Shown piece after piece: positions 11,120 to 21,250 of a stretch of 40,375 nt of DNA. The translations under genes and the position numbers were made by a program. Numbering within the stretch: the stretch's first letter is position 1; every line of letters starts with the position of its first letter. Source of the stretch: Ophiocordyceps camponoti-saundersi (nom. inval.) (Eukaryota; Ascomycota; Sordariomycetes; Hypocreales; Ophiocordycipitaceae). The stretch is taken from assembly GCA_003339415.1 (NCBI GenBank), contig PDHQ01000303.1, forward strand, positions 1 to 40,375, read 5' to 3'. A model generated the notes under the pieces. The model saw only the letters and a list, made by a program, of their open reading frames with translations. It had not been told where the DNA came from and made no database searches.

Positions 11120-12865
11120 GATATTTTAGAAAATAAAGAAACTAGTAAGGTAAAAGGAGATAATATTTTAATCTGCAAGACGTGTAAGATATCCTATAAG
11201 CTTATAATAAGGAAATAATAGCCTATTTACTAATAAGATTCGCGCCTTATTAATATAGTAAAAGTTAAGCTTAAGATAGTAACCGTTTAATATTTTTAAA
11301 CTCGCGTTTTATTATATAAGATAATAAAGTTATTTATAAAGTAAACTATAAGATATTATTATCTTACGTAAAGGGATATATTATACCGCGCTATCTAAGG
11401 AGAGCTAAGAATTATATCTTAAGTTAGGCTAGGGATTATATATATAACTATAAGCGTTTATTAGCTATTAATATTAGTAATAAATTAGATAATATAATAA
11501 ATTAGGGAGAAGTTTTTAAAGTAAACTTATTTCTAATAGCAGATTTAAACTATAATATAGATCGTACGCGGAGTAAGGAGAGGAATATATTAAAGATAGT
11601 AATATTATACTTAAAACTCGCTTACGGTAGCGTAATAGTTATAGCTACTATTTACTTACGCGTTAATAAAAGTAATAAAATTTACGAGAATAGGGATAAG
11701 GAGAGGATTTATATTTATATTCTTTATAATATCTATAAATTAGTTCTTTAAACTATTATCCGTTAAATTAACGTAATTACTTTCCCCTTATAAGAGACTT
11801 AGTATAAGGGGGATTCTTTTCCTTAATCTAAATAAGCGTCCTAGTCGGCCTCTCCTATTTCTATAAAGCGTATAGATAAGGATAAGGGCGAAGACGGGTA
11901 TACCGGATAATCCCTCGTAAAGTAGCTTACCTAGCTATAGCGTAGATAATATTTTTTAACCTAATACTTACTATATTCCTCCGTAAAAATATAAGGAGCG
12001 GAATAGCGGGGTCCTAAATATTACTTTTTATATCTATTATATTTCTAATTACGGGAAGAACGCCTTAAGGTTATATTAGTTTAGCGAATATTTATTATAA
12101 GTATATTAATATCCTAAGCTGCTAAGGAAGGAGTAAGGGAAGAGGGTATTTAACCTTTATTTTCGATTTAAAATAACTCGATATTAATAATAATAAAATA
12201 AATATAGGCTATAGCTAAGATATAATTATTAAAAAGAATATCGTATTTAAGATAGTAGCGTTATAATTTAAGGGTAAGTACGCGATATAGATATATTACT
12301 TTAATTTTATTTATTTATATAATACCTTCTAAAAGCGATAGTTTTACCTTAAAACGAATAAGGAAATCGGAGAATAACTTAGAGGTATTTTAAGAGAGCT
12401 TTTCTAACTCTATTATAGCTATCTAATAGCGGTAAGGGTCGGTAAATATTATATTAAGATACTTAAGAAAGGTCTTAACTTAGTATTAATATTCCTTACC
12501 TTACTTAAAGAATAAGGCTACTTTTAACTAAATAGTAAGTAATAAATACTAATAAAGGAAGACCTATTAGTTATAATCGTTACTAATAAAGGCGCGATCC
12601 GCCGATAGCTTATATAATATTAAGGCCCGCTAAGCTAGAAAAAGGGTTTTATTATTATTAAAAGGGGAGCTAAATAGAAAAGGTTTCTAGCGTAGGGGCT
12701 ATAGCGAGGGCTCCGGCTAAGGTTACCGGTATTATATTAAAAAGTAAATAATATCGTATTACGCTTATAGAACCTCCTATAGCTTAGAAATTATCGCCTA
12801 TTACTATTATAGCTAGGCGATAATTACCTTTTAAGAGATAAGGTTATTTATTATAATAATAGTTA
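11120..12865 (-). pseudogene. Gypsy gag and protease region, poorly resolved
   Basis: By position this 1.7-kb stretch between the 5' LTR and reverse transcriptase must hold gag and protease. Just before RT I can follow the lead-in FSNLFNKEKVNILPP, which matches the FxDVFSKxxAxxLPPHR segment upstream of Gypsy RT. I could not pick out a CCHC knuckle or a DTG protease box with confidence. The plus strand of this part reads unusually open, which I consider an artefact of RIP removing TGA. Confidence 0.5.
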
Positions 12866-12870
12866 TTCTA

Positions 12871-13056
12871 TATAAGGGTTTAGCCTCTAAGCTATCTACG
12901 AGGAGGTAACTCTATTATTTAAAATAATTATAAAAAGCTATATAAAAGGGGTTATAACGCCTAATAAGGGTAAGCGATCTGCGCGCGCGTTACGCGCGGA
13001 TATAACTAATTACCTTACGTAACTTAGTTATTCGAGTATAGCCCGAATCCCTTATA
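12871..13056 (-). repeat. Gypsy 5' LTR
   Basis: This is the partner of 6515-6700. The ends are TATAAGGG and CCCTTATA, followed on the right by target duplication ACGCG (13057-13061). Internal sequence of the interrupted small LTR element resumes at 13062. Confidence 0.9.
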
Positions 13057-13061
13057 ACGCG

Positions 13062-13975
13062 CTTAAGCTACGCGTAGACTATCTTTATATAAGGTAATAT
13101 AATAAAGCTGGAAATTACCTAGGCTATAATATTTAGCGTATATTTATCCCTCCTTACTTATTATCCCCTTAATTAAAATATTTTAAATTTACTTTTAATT
13201 ACCCCGCTCTGCTTATAAAAAGCCTTAACTTTAATATCCTTATTTACTTATAAAGCTTTAGATAGTTACGCTTAAAATAACTAATCTAATTATACTAATA
13301 GTAACGCTAGCGCTTAGTAATACTAGAATAAGATTATATAAACGCGATATCTATCAGGTTAGTAAAAAAGGGGGGTAGTAAATTAACTAGCGCGTTAAGA
13401 ATATTTTTAAAATTAAATATTTTATTAAAGCTTTAGAGAAAGCTAGTAAAGGCCGCGTATATCGTAAGCTAGTTTTTATAATCTAAGCGCTTTTATAGCT
13501 TTTTATATAGCCTAGATAAAAGTAAAATAATCCTAATATAGTTAGACTAATTTAATAGTCTAGTTTTAAAAAAAGTATATTCTTACCTTATAATATATTC
13601 TCTAAGGGGCTTTAATAGCCCCTAATATATCCTAATTAAGGAAAAACTTACTTAGCGCTTTTTATAACTTTCCCTAAAAAGTTTAAAAATATACGCTAAA
13701 AAAGCTTTAAGCTAGTAAGAAAAATTTATAGCTATAATAATATATAGAAAGAATATTTACTAGAAGGTACTAAGATAAGAAAAAATATAATAAAACTAGG
13801 ACTTAGGCTCCCTAATTACGGCTCCGTTAATTATAAATTTAGTATATATAGTAGCTAGCTAAGAGTCTAAGCTAGAATAAGCTAAAAGTAGCTCTAATAT
13901 AGGTAAATTTTAATAGCGTTTTATATTAAGATTTTACTTTTATATTTAGTTAGCGGTAAGAGGAGCTTTAATTAA
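13062..13975 (-). other. Internal sequence of the small LTR element, right part
   Basis: These 914 bases continue the internal region begun at 6073-6514. No RT, integrase or gag motif was found. A short gag-like frame might cross the insertion point, but I could not confirm it. Confidence 0.5.
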
Positions 13976-14185
13976 TATAAAGGTCTTACTAAGGCGATTA
14001 TAGAAATAAGCTAAAGTAAAGTTATAATTAAAGCTATCGAAAAGAGGAAAGAGAGGGGAGAGAAGCCCCCCTCCTAAGCTAGCTATATACCCCGCGCGAT
14101 AACTAAGCGCTATTAGGAAGACCTAAATATATCCGCTATAATCCCCCTTATCTAGCTATAATTAGTTATAAACTAATCCCTTATA
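13976..14185 (-). repeat. Right LTR of the small LTR element (5' LTR)
   Basis: This 210-bp LTR is the partner of 5863-6072. Target duplication AGTAA follows at 14186-14190, and the interrupted palindrome arm continues without loss. Confidence 0.88.
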
Positions 14186-14190
14186 AGTAA

Positions 14191-15250
14191 TATTTAAAAT
14201 ATTATTAAAATTAAACTTTTAATATATATAATTTAGCGTTAAAAATCTTTACTTATATTATTAAGTTTTTAATATAAATTTAGTTTATATTCGCTATATT
14301 ATTAATAATAATTATTAAAAAACTACGCTAAGTTTTAGAATAGTATTTTTTTATATATAATTATATTATTAAAACTTTATTCGATAATTTAATTTTATTC
14401 TAAAAAGCTTCCTTACTACTTTATTATAAGGCCCGCGCTAATATCTTTTTTATAATAAGAGTATAACCTCTATTAATTAAGTATACTTTTTTTTAAAAGC
14501 GGTATAAAGCTACTTTAAATTAGACTAAAGCTTATAAATAATATTTTAGAATATTATCGTAATATCGCCGCTAAGTAATTTCCTTATTATAAAAGCTTAG
14601 CTTTACTTATAAAGTCTATAGTTAATATTTATTATAATTACCTTAAAGCTTTAAACTTAAAGCGGAGTAGCTATAAAATTAAAATAAATTATAAGCTATT
14701 ATTTATATTACTTAAAAACTTATTTTTTTATAATCTTCTTTAGCGCTTTAGCTATAATTATAGCTTATATTAAAGGAGTTTTACTCCCCTTAAAGCTATA
14801 GAAAAAAAAGGAAACCGCGGCTATAATAGCTAAAAAAAAAAAAAAAGATATTATTAACTAATAAAATTAAAGTAAGGAGGGCACTTTCTTAAACCTTTTT
14901 AAACTCCGCTATTTATTTAATAGTTACTTATATAAAGATAAAGGCGTTTCCCGAAATAATCTTATTAATATTTACTTTAGCTTTTAATAAGGTAATAAAT
15001 ATAATAAACTTTTAAGTTTAAAATTACTATAATTTAAAGTAAAGCTATATTTTAAGTAAAAAATTTTCGTAGTTACGATTAACTTATATAGCGTTACCCT
15101 CCCCTTAAAGTTACTCTAAGCGTAGCTAGCTATCGCTATAAGGTAATAAAAGGAGCGGAGTCCGCTTATAATATAAGAATAAGAAGTTTATATCCGCGTA
15201 ACTATAAGCGCGGAATTTATAAAATATATAAAAGTTTTATAAACTAACTA
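14191..15250. repeat. Left arm of long palindrome, inner part
   Basis: This continues the 5031-5862 arm and matches the reverse complement of about 16245-17290. Shared landmarks are TTCGATAA, AAAAAGCTTCCTTA near 14400, TAATATTTATTATAATTACCTTAA near 14630, TATCGCTATAAGGTAATAAAA near 15140 and TTTATATCCGCGT near 15190. Similarity fades after about 15250. I could not identify a protein in either arm. Confidence 0.8.
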
Positions 15251-16244
15251 ATTTTAAACCCTGCTTATATATATATATATTATAGCTAGAAATATTTTTT
15301 TCTTAAAGCGGCGGGGTATATAAGAGATTTAAGCTACGCTTAAATAGCTTAGTTATATAAGGGGTATTTAGTTAAGTCCGCGTATATAATAAGCGCGGGG
15401 TATATATAAGTATATATAATTAGTTAGCGTTATATATAAGATAGGCGTGGGCTATATATAAATTATAACTTTAAGTATATATATTATATATACTTTAAAA
15501 CCTTTAAAGTTATTTTATATTAATAAAGTTAGCTTTTTATAAATATTAAGGAGTATAAGACTTTTATATATAAGCTTTCTATTATTTTAATATTTAAGCA
15601 AATTTAATAAGTATAAGTATTTTAAAAGAAAAAGGTTTTATTATAAACTTAAAGATAAATTTCCTTATTAAAAAAGTATTAAAAAGCGTATTTATAGCCT
15701 TAATAATTAACTTTAAGTTATTAGTATAGCTATTATAAGTAGCGAATAAACTATAATTAAGGTATTCGCTACTTTATTATATAAATTATTAAGAAAAAGC
15801 TTAAAAGCTAATTTTACTATTATATATAAGCGCTTTATATATACTAATAAAAAGAAGGTAACCTTAGCTTATTAGAAAGTAAAGATTTTAATTAATAAAA
15901 GTATTATTAGAAGCTTTTTATATAAAGCTTATTAATTTATTAAAGCTAATATTATAATTAGTAAAAATTTACTAATAAAGCTTATAAGGTTTTTTAATAT
16001 TAATTTTTAAGATATTATTAAATATAACTTATTAGAAATAAGCGGCGCTTACTATTTTTTATATAAAATTAACGCCTTTATAAGATTTTACTAAATAATA
16101 GCTATTTCCTTAAAAAGTTAAGCTTTTACACTTTTTTATAAATAGAAAAGATAAGTTAATATTTTCTTTAAAAGAATTCTTATAATTATAATAGCTTTTA
16201 ATAATATATAAAAGTTTAAAAGTAAAGTAATTAAAGTAAAAAAA
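15251..16244. other. Loop of the palindrome, unassigned
   Basis: About 1 kb of unique AT-rich sequence separates the two arms. The plus strand around 15800-16130 reads through stops as a Lys/Ile-rich protein-like stretch, but I recognise no transposase or other family. If the palindrome is a transposon with very long terminal inverted repeats, its gene would be expected here or inside the arms. Confidence 0.45.
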
Positions 16245-18112
16245 CTTTTATATATTTTACGGATCCCGCGCTTATAATAACGCGGATATAAACTATCTAT
16301 TTTTATATTATAAGTAAACTTTACTCTTTTTATTACCTTATAGCGATAGCCTTAAGCTACGCCTAAAATAACTCTAAGAGGGAGGGTAACGCTATATAAA
16401 TTAATTATAACCGCGAAAATTTTTTATTTAGAATATAGCTTTATTTTAAATTATAGTAAACTTAAACCTAAAAGTTTACTATACCTTTTACCTTATTAGA
16501 AGCTAAGGCGAGTATTAGTAAGATTATTTTAGAGGACGCTTTAGTCTCCGTATAGGTAATTATCGAATAAATAGCGGAGTCTAAGAGGGTCCGGGGAGGC
16601 GCCCCCCTTACTCCGATTTTATTAATTAATAATATTTCCTTAGCTATTACGGCCGTAATTTTCTCTTTTTTCTATAATTTTAGGAAAAGCGGAACTCCTC
16701 TAATATAAGCTATAATTATAGCTAGAGCGCTAGAGAAAATTATTAAAAAATAAGTTCCTAAGTAATATAAATATTAGCTTATAATTCGCTCCGATTTTAT
16801 CGCTACTCCGCTTTAAGTCCGAGGCCTTAAGGTAATTATAATAAATATTAATTACGGACTCCGCGGGTAAAGCTAAGCTTTTATAATAAGGAAATTACTT
16901 AGCGGTAATATTATAATAATATTCTAAAATATTATTTATAAGCTTTAGTTTAATTTAAGGTAGCTTTATATTATTTTCGAAGAAAAAGTACGCTTAACTA
17001 ATAAGGGTTATACTCTTATTATAAAAAAGGTACTAGCGCGGGCCTTATAATAAGGTAATAAGGAAGCTTTTTAGAAAAAGATTAAGTTATCGAATAAGGT
17101 TTTAGTAATATAACTATATATAAAGAAATATTATTTAGGGATTTAGTAAAGTTCTTTTATAATTATTATTAATAGCGTAATAAATATAAATTAGATTTAT
17201 AATAAAGATATAATAATATAAGCGAAGATTTTTAACGCGGAACCTTATAAGCTAGAAGTTTAACTTTAATAATATTTTAAATATTACTAGCTTAGATATA
17301 TCGCTAAATATTATATAATAAAATTATAATATAGCTAATATTTCGCTTTTTTATATATAGAGAGTAAGTTAGCTTATTTTATAGCGTACGGAAAAAGACC
17401 GTATTATTACCTTTTTTATTAAAAGATTTACCTTAAGTAAAGTTAACTTTACTTTAAGATAAAAGTAACGTAGGACCGGGCGAAAAATACTTATATTTCC
17501 TAACCTTAGAGATTTATAAATTAGAACTCTATATATACCGCCCTTCCTCCCCCTTTAGCGCCGACCGAAGTCTAATAATAGCTAGGGCGGAAACGCTAAA
17601 AAGCGAATATAATAACTCCGCCTCTAACCCCCTCTCCGAACTTATCCGTAGCTTTATTATAATAATTAAGCTACTTTTTAAAATTAGCTATTATAAAGTT
17701 TATTATAAGCTAGTAAAATTTTTATATATTCCTTAATTACGTTAATAAAGCTTTAATTAAATAGATTATTTAGAACGCTATAATTAAGCGCGGAGATTTA
17801 GTTTATAATAATAATAACGCTTAGGAAGATAAGTAGCTATATAGACTCCGTATTAAACTTAGACTACGTATACCCTTATTACCGTAAACTCCGCTCCGGA
17901 GGAAATATCGGCTTCCTAATTACTTATTATTACTAGACTTATCTAAGATATAGAGTGCCGGGTGCGGACCTAGTCTAGCCCTAAGCTAAGGTAACGCTTA
18001 AAGGGAGGGTTTTACTCCGAGTTCTCCGGTTTTTCCTACTTCTAAAATATATATAGGATAGTTTTAGGCTATATTAAGCATACTAGTATATAAATATTAT
18101 TATTATTATTAT
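16245..18112. repeat. Right arm of long palindrome
   Basis: This is the reverse complement of 5031-5862 joined to 14191-15250, about 1.87 kb. It is uninterrupted and somewhat richer in GC than the left arm, for example at 16560-16620 and 17560-17640, suggesting that it suffered fewer transitions. It ends at a (TTA)n tract at about 18088-18112, next to Copia integrase sequence. Confidence 0.82.
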
Positions 18113-18199
18113 AAAGTAATTAAAGCTTAGGGTTTTTAAAATAGCTTTATTTTATATTATTTAACTTTATATAACTCTTAATAAAATAGTTTTATAAAA

Positions 18200-20930
18200 A
18201 GAGCTAGTAAAAGGCTTTTAATAATAGTAAGGGCTATTTATTTATATATATAGCTTCTTATAACCTTTTAGCTATATTATATATTAATAGTAGCGTATAT
18301 TACGAATTTACTACTTATAAAAAGTAAAGCGAGCCCTTTTAAGAGAGTTATAAAGATACTTAATTTACCTTATAAATATAATATTAGCTACCTCTACGCT
18401 TAAGGCTATATAATATATATTATAAAGCTAAAAGAGAAGATTATAAAGTTTAAGAAAATAGCTCCTTAAGCTTAAAAAGTAATCTTATTAGTATTAAAAG
18501 CTTATATAGCTATATCTTTAAAATATAGCTTCCTAATTAAAAAATTATTATTTAAGTATAAGATATACACTTTATTAATTATGCTAAGGCTCTTACTATT
18601 AAAAAGGACCTATTAGTTAGATTTAAGGTTTATTTAGAAAAAGAAGATATATTTATTAAATTTAAGCTTATTTCTTTTCCTTTTAAGAATAGAGAGAAAA
18701 AGAAAACTTCTTATAGCTAAAATAGTAATAAAAGCGTTTTATAAACCTTTACTATATTAAGTATAAAATAATAACCGAGGAAATATCTAATTATTATAGC
18801 TAGATAATTAAATTTATTAAGCGTTAAAAAGGAATTTATAAAGCTATTAAAAGGGCGTTTTAAAACGCTTAAGAGAGACCCTTTACACCTTCCCTTACTA
18901 AATCCCACGCCTAATTAAGGTAACGAGATATAAGGGCTAATTTCTTAAAATACCCTTCTATTATTAATTAAAGAAGCTAATAAAATAACGCACCTACTAC
19001 TTATAGCGCTTATAAGCCTCTTTAAAGGCTAGACTTTTAACGCTAATAATTATAATAATCCTAATAAATTAGTAGGCAATTTATAAACTTTTTAGCTAAC
19101 TAATCTAATACCTTATAAGCGACCTTTTTAATATTTACGCAAGCGCGAGGGGTTAACCCTATCTTCTACCTTAATAGTATTAATATAACGCTATAAGCGT
19201 CGTTTAATAAAAGAGATTTACGGTATTAAACTAATAAGATATTTAAAGAGGCTTATATAAGCTAATTTAGCTAATATTCTTAAACCCTTTTTACTATATA
19301 TATCCTTTATAGATAAGGACGAATTTATTAACTAAGTACTTATAATAATTCTTTTAGCTTTAGCTATAGAGACTTTTATAAGCTATACTTTAAGTAATTA
19401 TTATATTATAAAAAAACTTAAAGACTTCGATAAATAATAAGTACCCGTAATAAAGAAAAAACTTAATAAGCTATATTAAAAAGGCGCTTAAGAGCTTATT
19501 CCTAAGCCTTATAATATTAAAACTTTTCCTAAGCGTTAGGTATATATAGAGAAGCTTATTAAAGGCGTAAATTTAATAGCAAAAGCCTGCTAAGTTATTT
19601 ATAGTAATCGCGATCTTATAAAATAACTTATTAAGAACTTATATATTATTATAATATATTAGTTATCTATATAAATCTTCTTTACGCTTATAATAATATA
19701 AGACTTTAAATAGGTAAAGTATAATATTATTAATATATTTATTAATGCTAAATTAAATAAAGATATTTTTATAAAGTAGCCTTATAGCTTTAAGGATAAG
19801 TTAGGACGCGTTTACTACCTAAAAAGGGCCTTTTATAGCTATCGCGCCTTACTACGCTAGTAGTTTAAGCATACTGCTAAATATCTAGCTAATCGCGGAT
19901 TTAAATAACTTAACTATAAGTTATACCTTTATTATTATATAAATAGTAGCCTCTTTATTTTTTATATAAATAATATCTTCCTTATAATACTAATATAAAT
20001 ATAAATTAATAAAAAGGCTATAATTCTTAATAAATTATATAAAGTTAAATACTTTAAAGAGCTTTCGGAATTTCTTAGCTTTAAGTTTAATTACGATAGT
20101 TAAGCTTATATTATTAAAGTATATTAAACCTCTTCTACTTATAAGATTCTTAAGCTATTTAATACTAATAATATAAAGCTTATAAAAACGCTATAGCTTA
20201 TAAAATATATAATTCCTTATAACTAAAAAAAGGCTAAGAGAGTAATAAAGACTTTAATATAATAGAAACGTATAAGTAGCTTTAATTAGCTAGCCTTAAG
20301 TATAAGGCTAAATATTATATATAGCGTAAAGAAGCTATTAAAAGTAAATTCTTATTTAATTTACGCTTATTTTATTATAATAAAGTATTTATTCTAATAT
20401 CTATATAATATACCGTTTCTTAATATTACGCTTAGAGGAGTAGCTTATAATAAAAACTTTTAGCTTTATATATATTTTAATATATTATTTTTTATAGATA
20501 ATTAGGTAACCCGCGCCTGTATAGCTAGGTTTATTATTTTCCTAGCTAGTAGCTTTATTACGTAGCGCTTAAAATATTAAATTATTATTATAACTAATAA
20601 TATAAAGGCTAAATTTATAGCCCTTATACTTATAAAGCTTATAATAATCTAGCTCTTTAATATTATTTAAGATACTAGCTATAAATAAAAGAGGCTTTTT
20701 CTAATATTTATAGATAGCTAGAACGCTTAACTTGCTATAATTAACCCGCTAAATAAGGTATATATTAAGTATATTAATTTATATTATAAATAAATTATTT
20801 AAAGATATTAAATAAGCTTTTTTAATTTATAATAAATAGGTATAAGAAATATAATTATAAAAAGCCTTATAAAAAGTTTATAAATAAATAAGTATTAATA
20901 GTTTATACGCTAGCTAAATTTAGCTATATA
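18200..20930 (+). pseudogene. Copia pol: integrase C-terminus, RT, RNase H
   Basis: The frame read through TAA/TAG begins with an integrase tail (YLYAxGYIIYIIKLKEK, like the YGCRAYV...K block, about 18395-18450). RT follows: RQVKYDIINAFINAKLNKDIF (like QxDVVNAFLNxxLDExVY), PYSFKDKLGRVYYLKRAFYSY (like PxGF...LxKALYGL) near 19780-19840, and the catalytic box FYINNIFL (RIP form of FYVDDIIL) at about 19960-19984. RNase H is seen as FIDNxVTRACIARFIIFLASSFIT (20490-20570), TNNIKAKFIALIL (like TSSTEAEYIAL) near 20600 and IKYINLYYKxI (like KHIDIRYHFI) near 20770. Active-site Asp residues are changed to Asn by TpG to TpA. Confidence 0.9.
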
Positions 20931-20960
20931 AAAAAATAGGGGCGGCTTTAATAGCTTAAA
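20931..20960 (+). other. Probable polypurine tract and 3' LTR start of Copia
   Basis: The purine run AAAAAATAGGGGCGGC (20931-20946) is followed by TTTAATAGC, which could be a RIP form of a TGTT-type LTR start. The position just after RNase H and the sequence type fit a Copia polypurine tract. No second LTR is available to confirm it. Confidence 0.45.
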
Positions 20961-21250
20961 TATTAAAAAATAATATTATAATAGTTATTCTTTAACCTGC
21001 CTAGCCTTAAGGGCAGTATTATATAATATACCTTATAGTTTAGGCTATAACTTACTTAAGGCTAGAGCTTAGTTAGGTTTATATACTAAGTATATTAAAT
21101 TAGTATAAAGGGGCTACTAGTAAAGTACTTAGCTAAAGTATAATATAAATTAGAATCTAAACAGCTTATATACTTTAATAAAATAAATATATTAAGTACT
21201 TACTTTAGCGGCGGTAAAAAACACGCCTTAAGAAAAATAACGCTAGACTA

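Larger units (their letters stand above)
6515..13056 (-). mobile_element. Gypsy (Ty3-type) LTR retrotransposon, RIP-inactivated
   Basis: This 6.54-kb element has 186-bp LTRs (6515-6700 and 12871-13056) that start TATAAGGG and end CCCTTATA, and the target duplication ACGCG at 6510-6514 and 13057-13061. The minus strand carries protease-side sequence, reverse transcriptase, RNase H and integrase in Gypsy order, so the right LTR is the 5' LTR. A polypurine-type tract, GGCGGCGGGGTA on the minus strand (about 6701-6712), sits directly inside the left LTR. Immediately inside the 5' LTR the minus strand reads TAGAATAAC, which could be a RIP-altered TGG primer-binding site. It is inserted inside the small LTR element. 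Confidence 0.93.
5863..14185 (-). mobile_element. Small non-autonomous LTR element, split by a Gypsy insertion
   Basis: Two 210-bp direct repeats (5863-6072 and 13976-14185) begin TATAAAGGTC and end CCCTTATA, which are the RIP forms of TG...CA LTR ends. They are flanked by the 5-bp target duplication AGTAA at 5858-5862 and 14186-14190. Without the 6.55-kb nested insertion the element is about 1.78 kb, with only about 1.36 kb of internal sequence (6073-6514 plus 13062-13975). That is too short for gag-pol, and I found no reverse transcriptase motif, so it is TRIM-like. Minus orientation is inferred from a polypurine tract, AAGGAGGGGGC, inside the left LTR. Its 5' LTR start in that orientation, TATAAGGGATT, is identical to that of the nested Gypsy, which suggests mobilisation in trans. 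Confidence 0.85.
18113..21250 (+). mobile_element. 5'-truncated Copia (Ty1-type) retrotransposon
   Basis: The integrase C-terminus, reverse transcriptase and RNase H of a Ty1/Copia element are recognisable in that order on the plus strand. Copia has integrase before RT, unlike the Gypsy in this window. Gag, protease, the integrase core and the 5' LTR are missing: the recognisable part begins directly at the right arm of the palindrome. A polypurine tract and the probable start of a 3' LTR follow RNase H. The far end of that LTR cannot be fixed because no second copy is present, so the right boundary is approximate. Confidence 0.82.

Noticed and set aside
9960..11760. Apparent long plus-strand frame across this part of the Gypsy
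   Set aside because: The minus strand here gives unmistakable Gypsy RT and RNase H in order. The open plus frame arises because RIP removes TGA and leaves only TAA/TAG as stops.
5031..18112. Reading the palindrome as LTRs of a 13-kb retrotransposon
   Set aside because: The terminal repeats are inverted, not direct, and the true LTRs lie inside with their own target duplications.
18717..18908. A 63-codon minus-strand frame starting with ATG
   Set aside because: It runs antisense to the Copia pol pseudogene, is rich in Leu/Phe/Tyr/Asn/Lys as any AT-rich shadow would be, and has no recognisable domain or neighbour. It is a chance open stretch.
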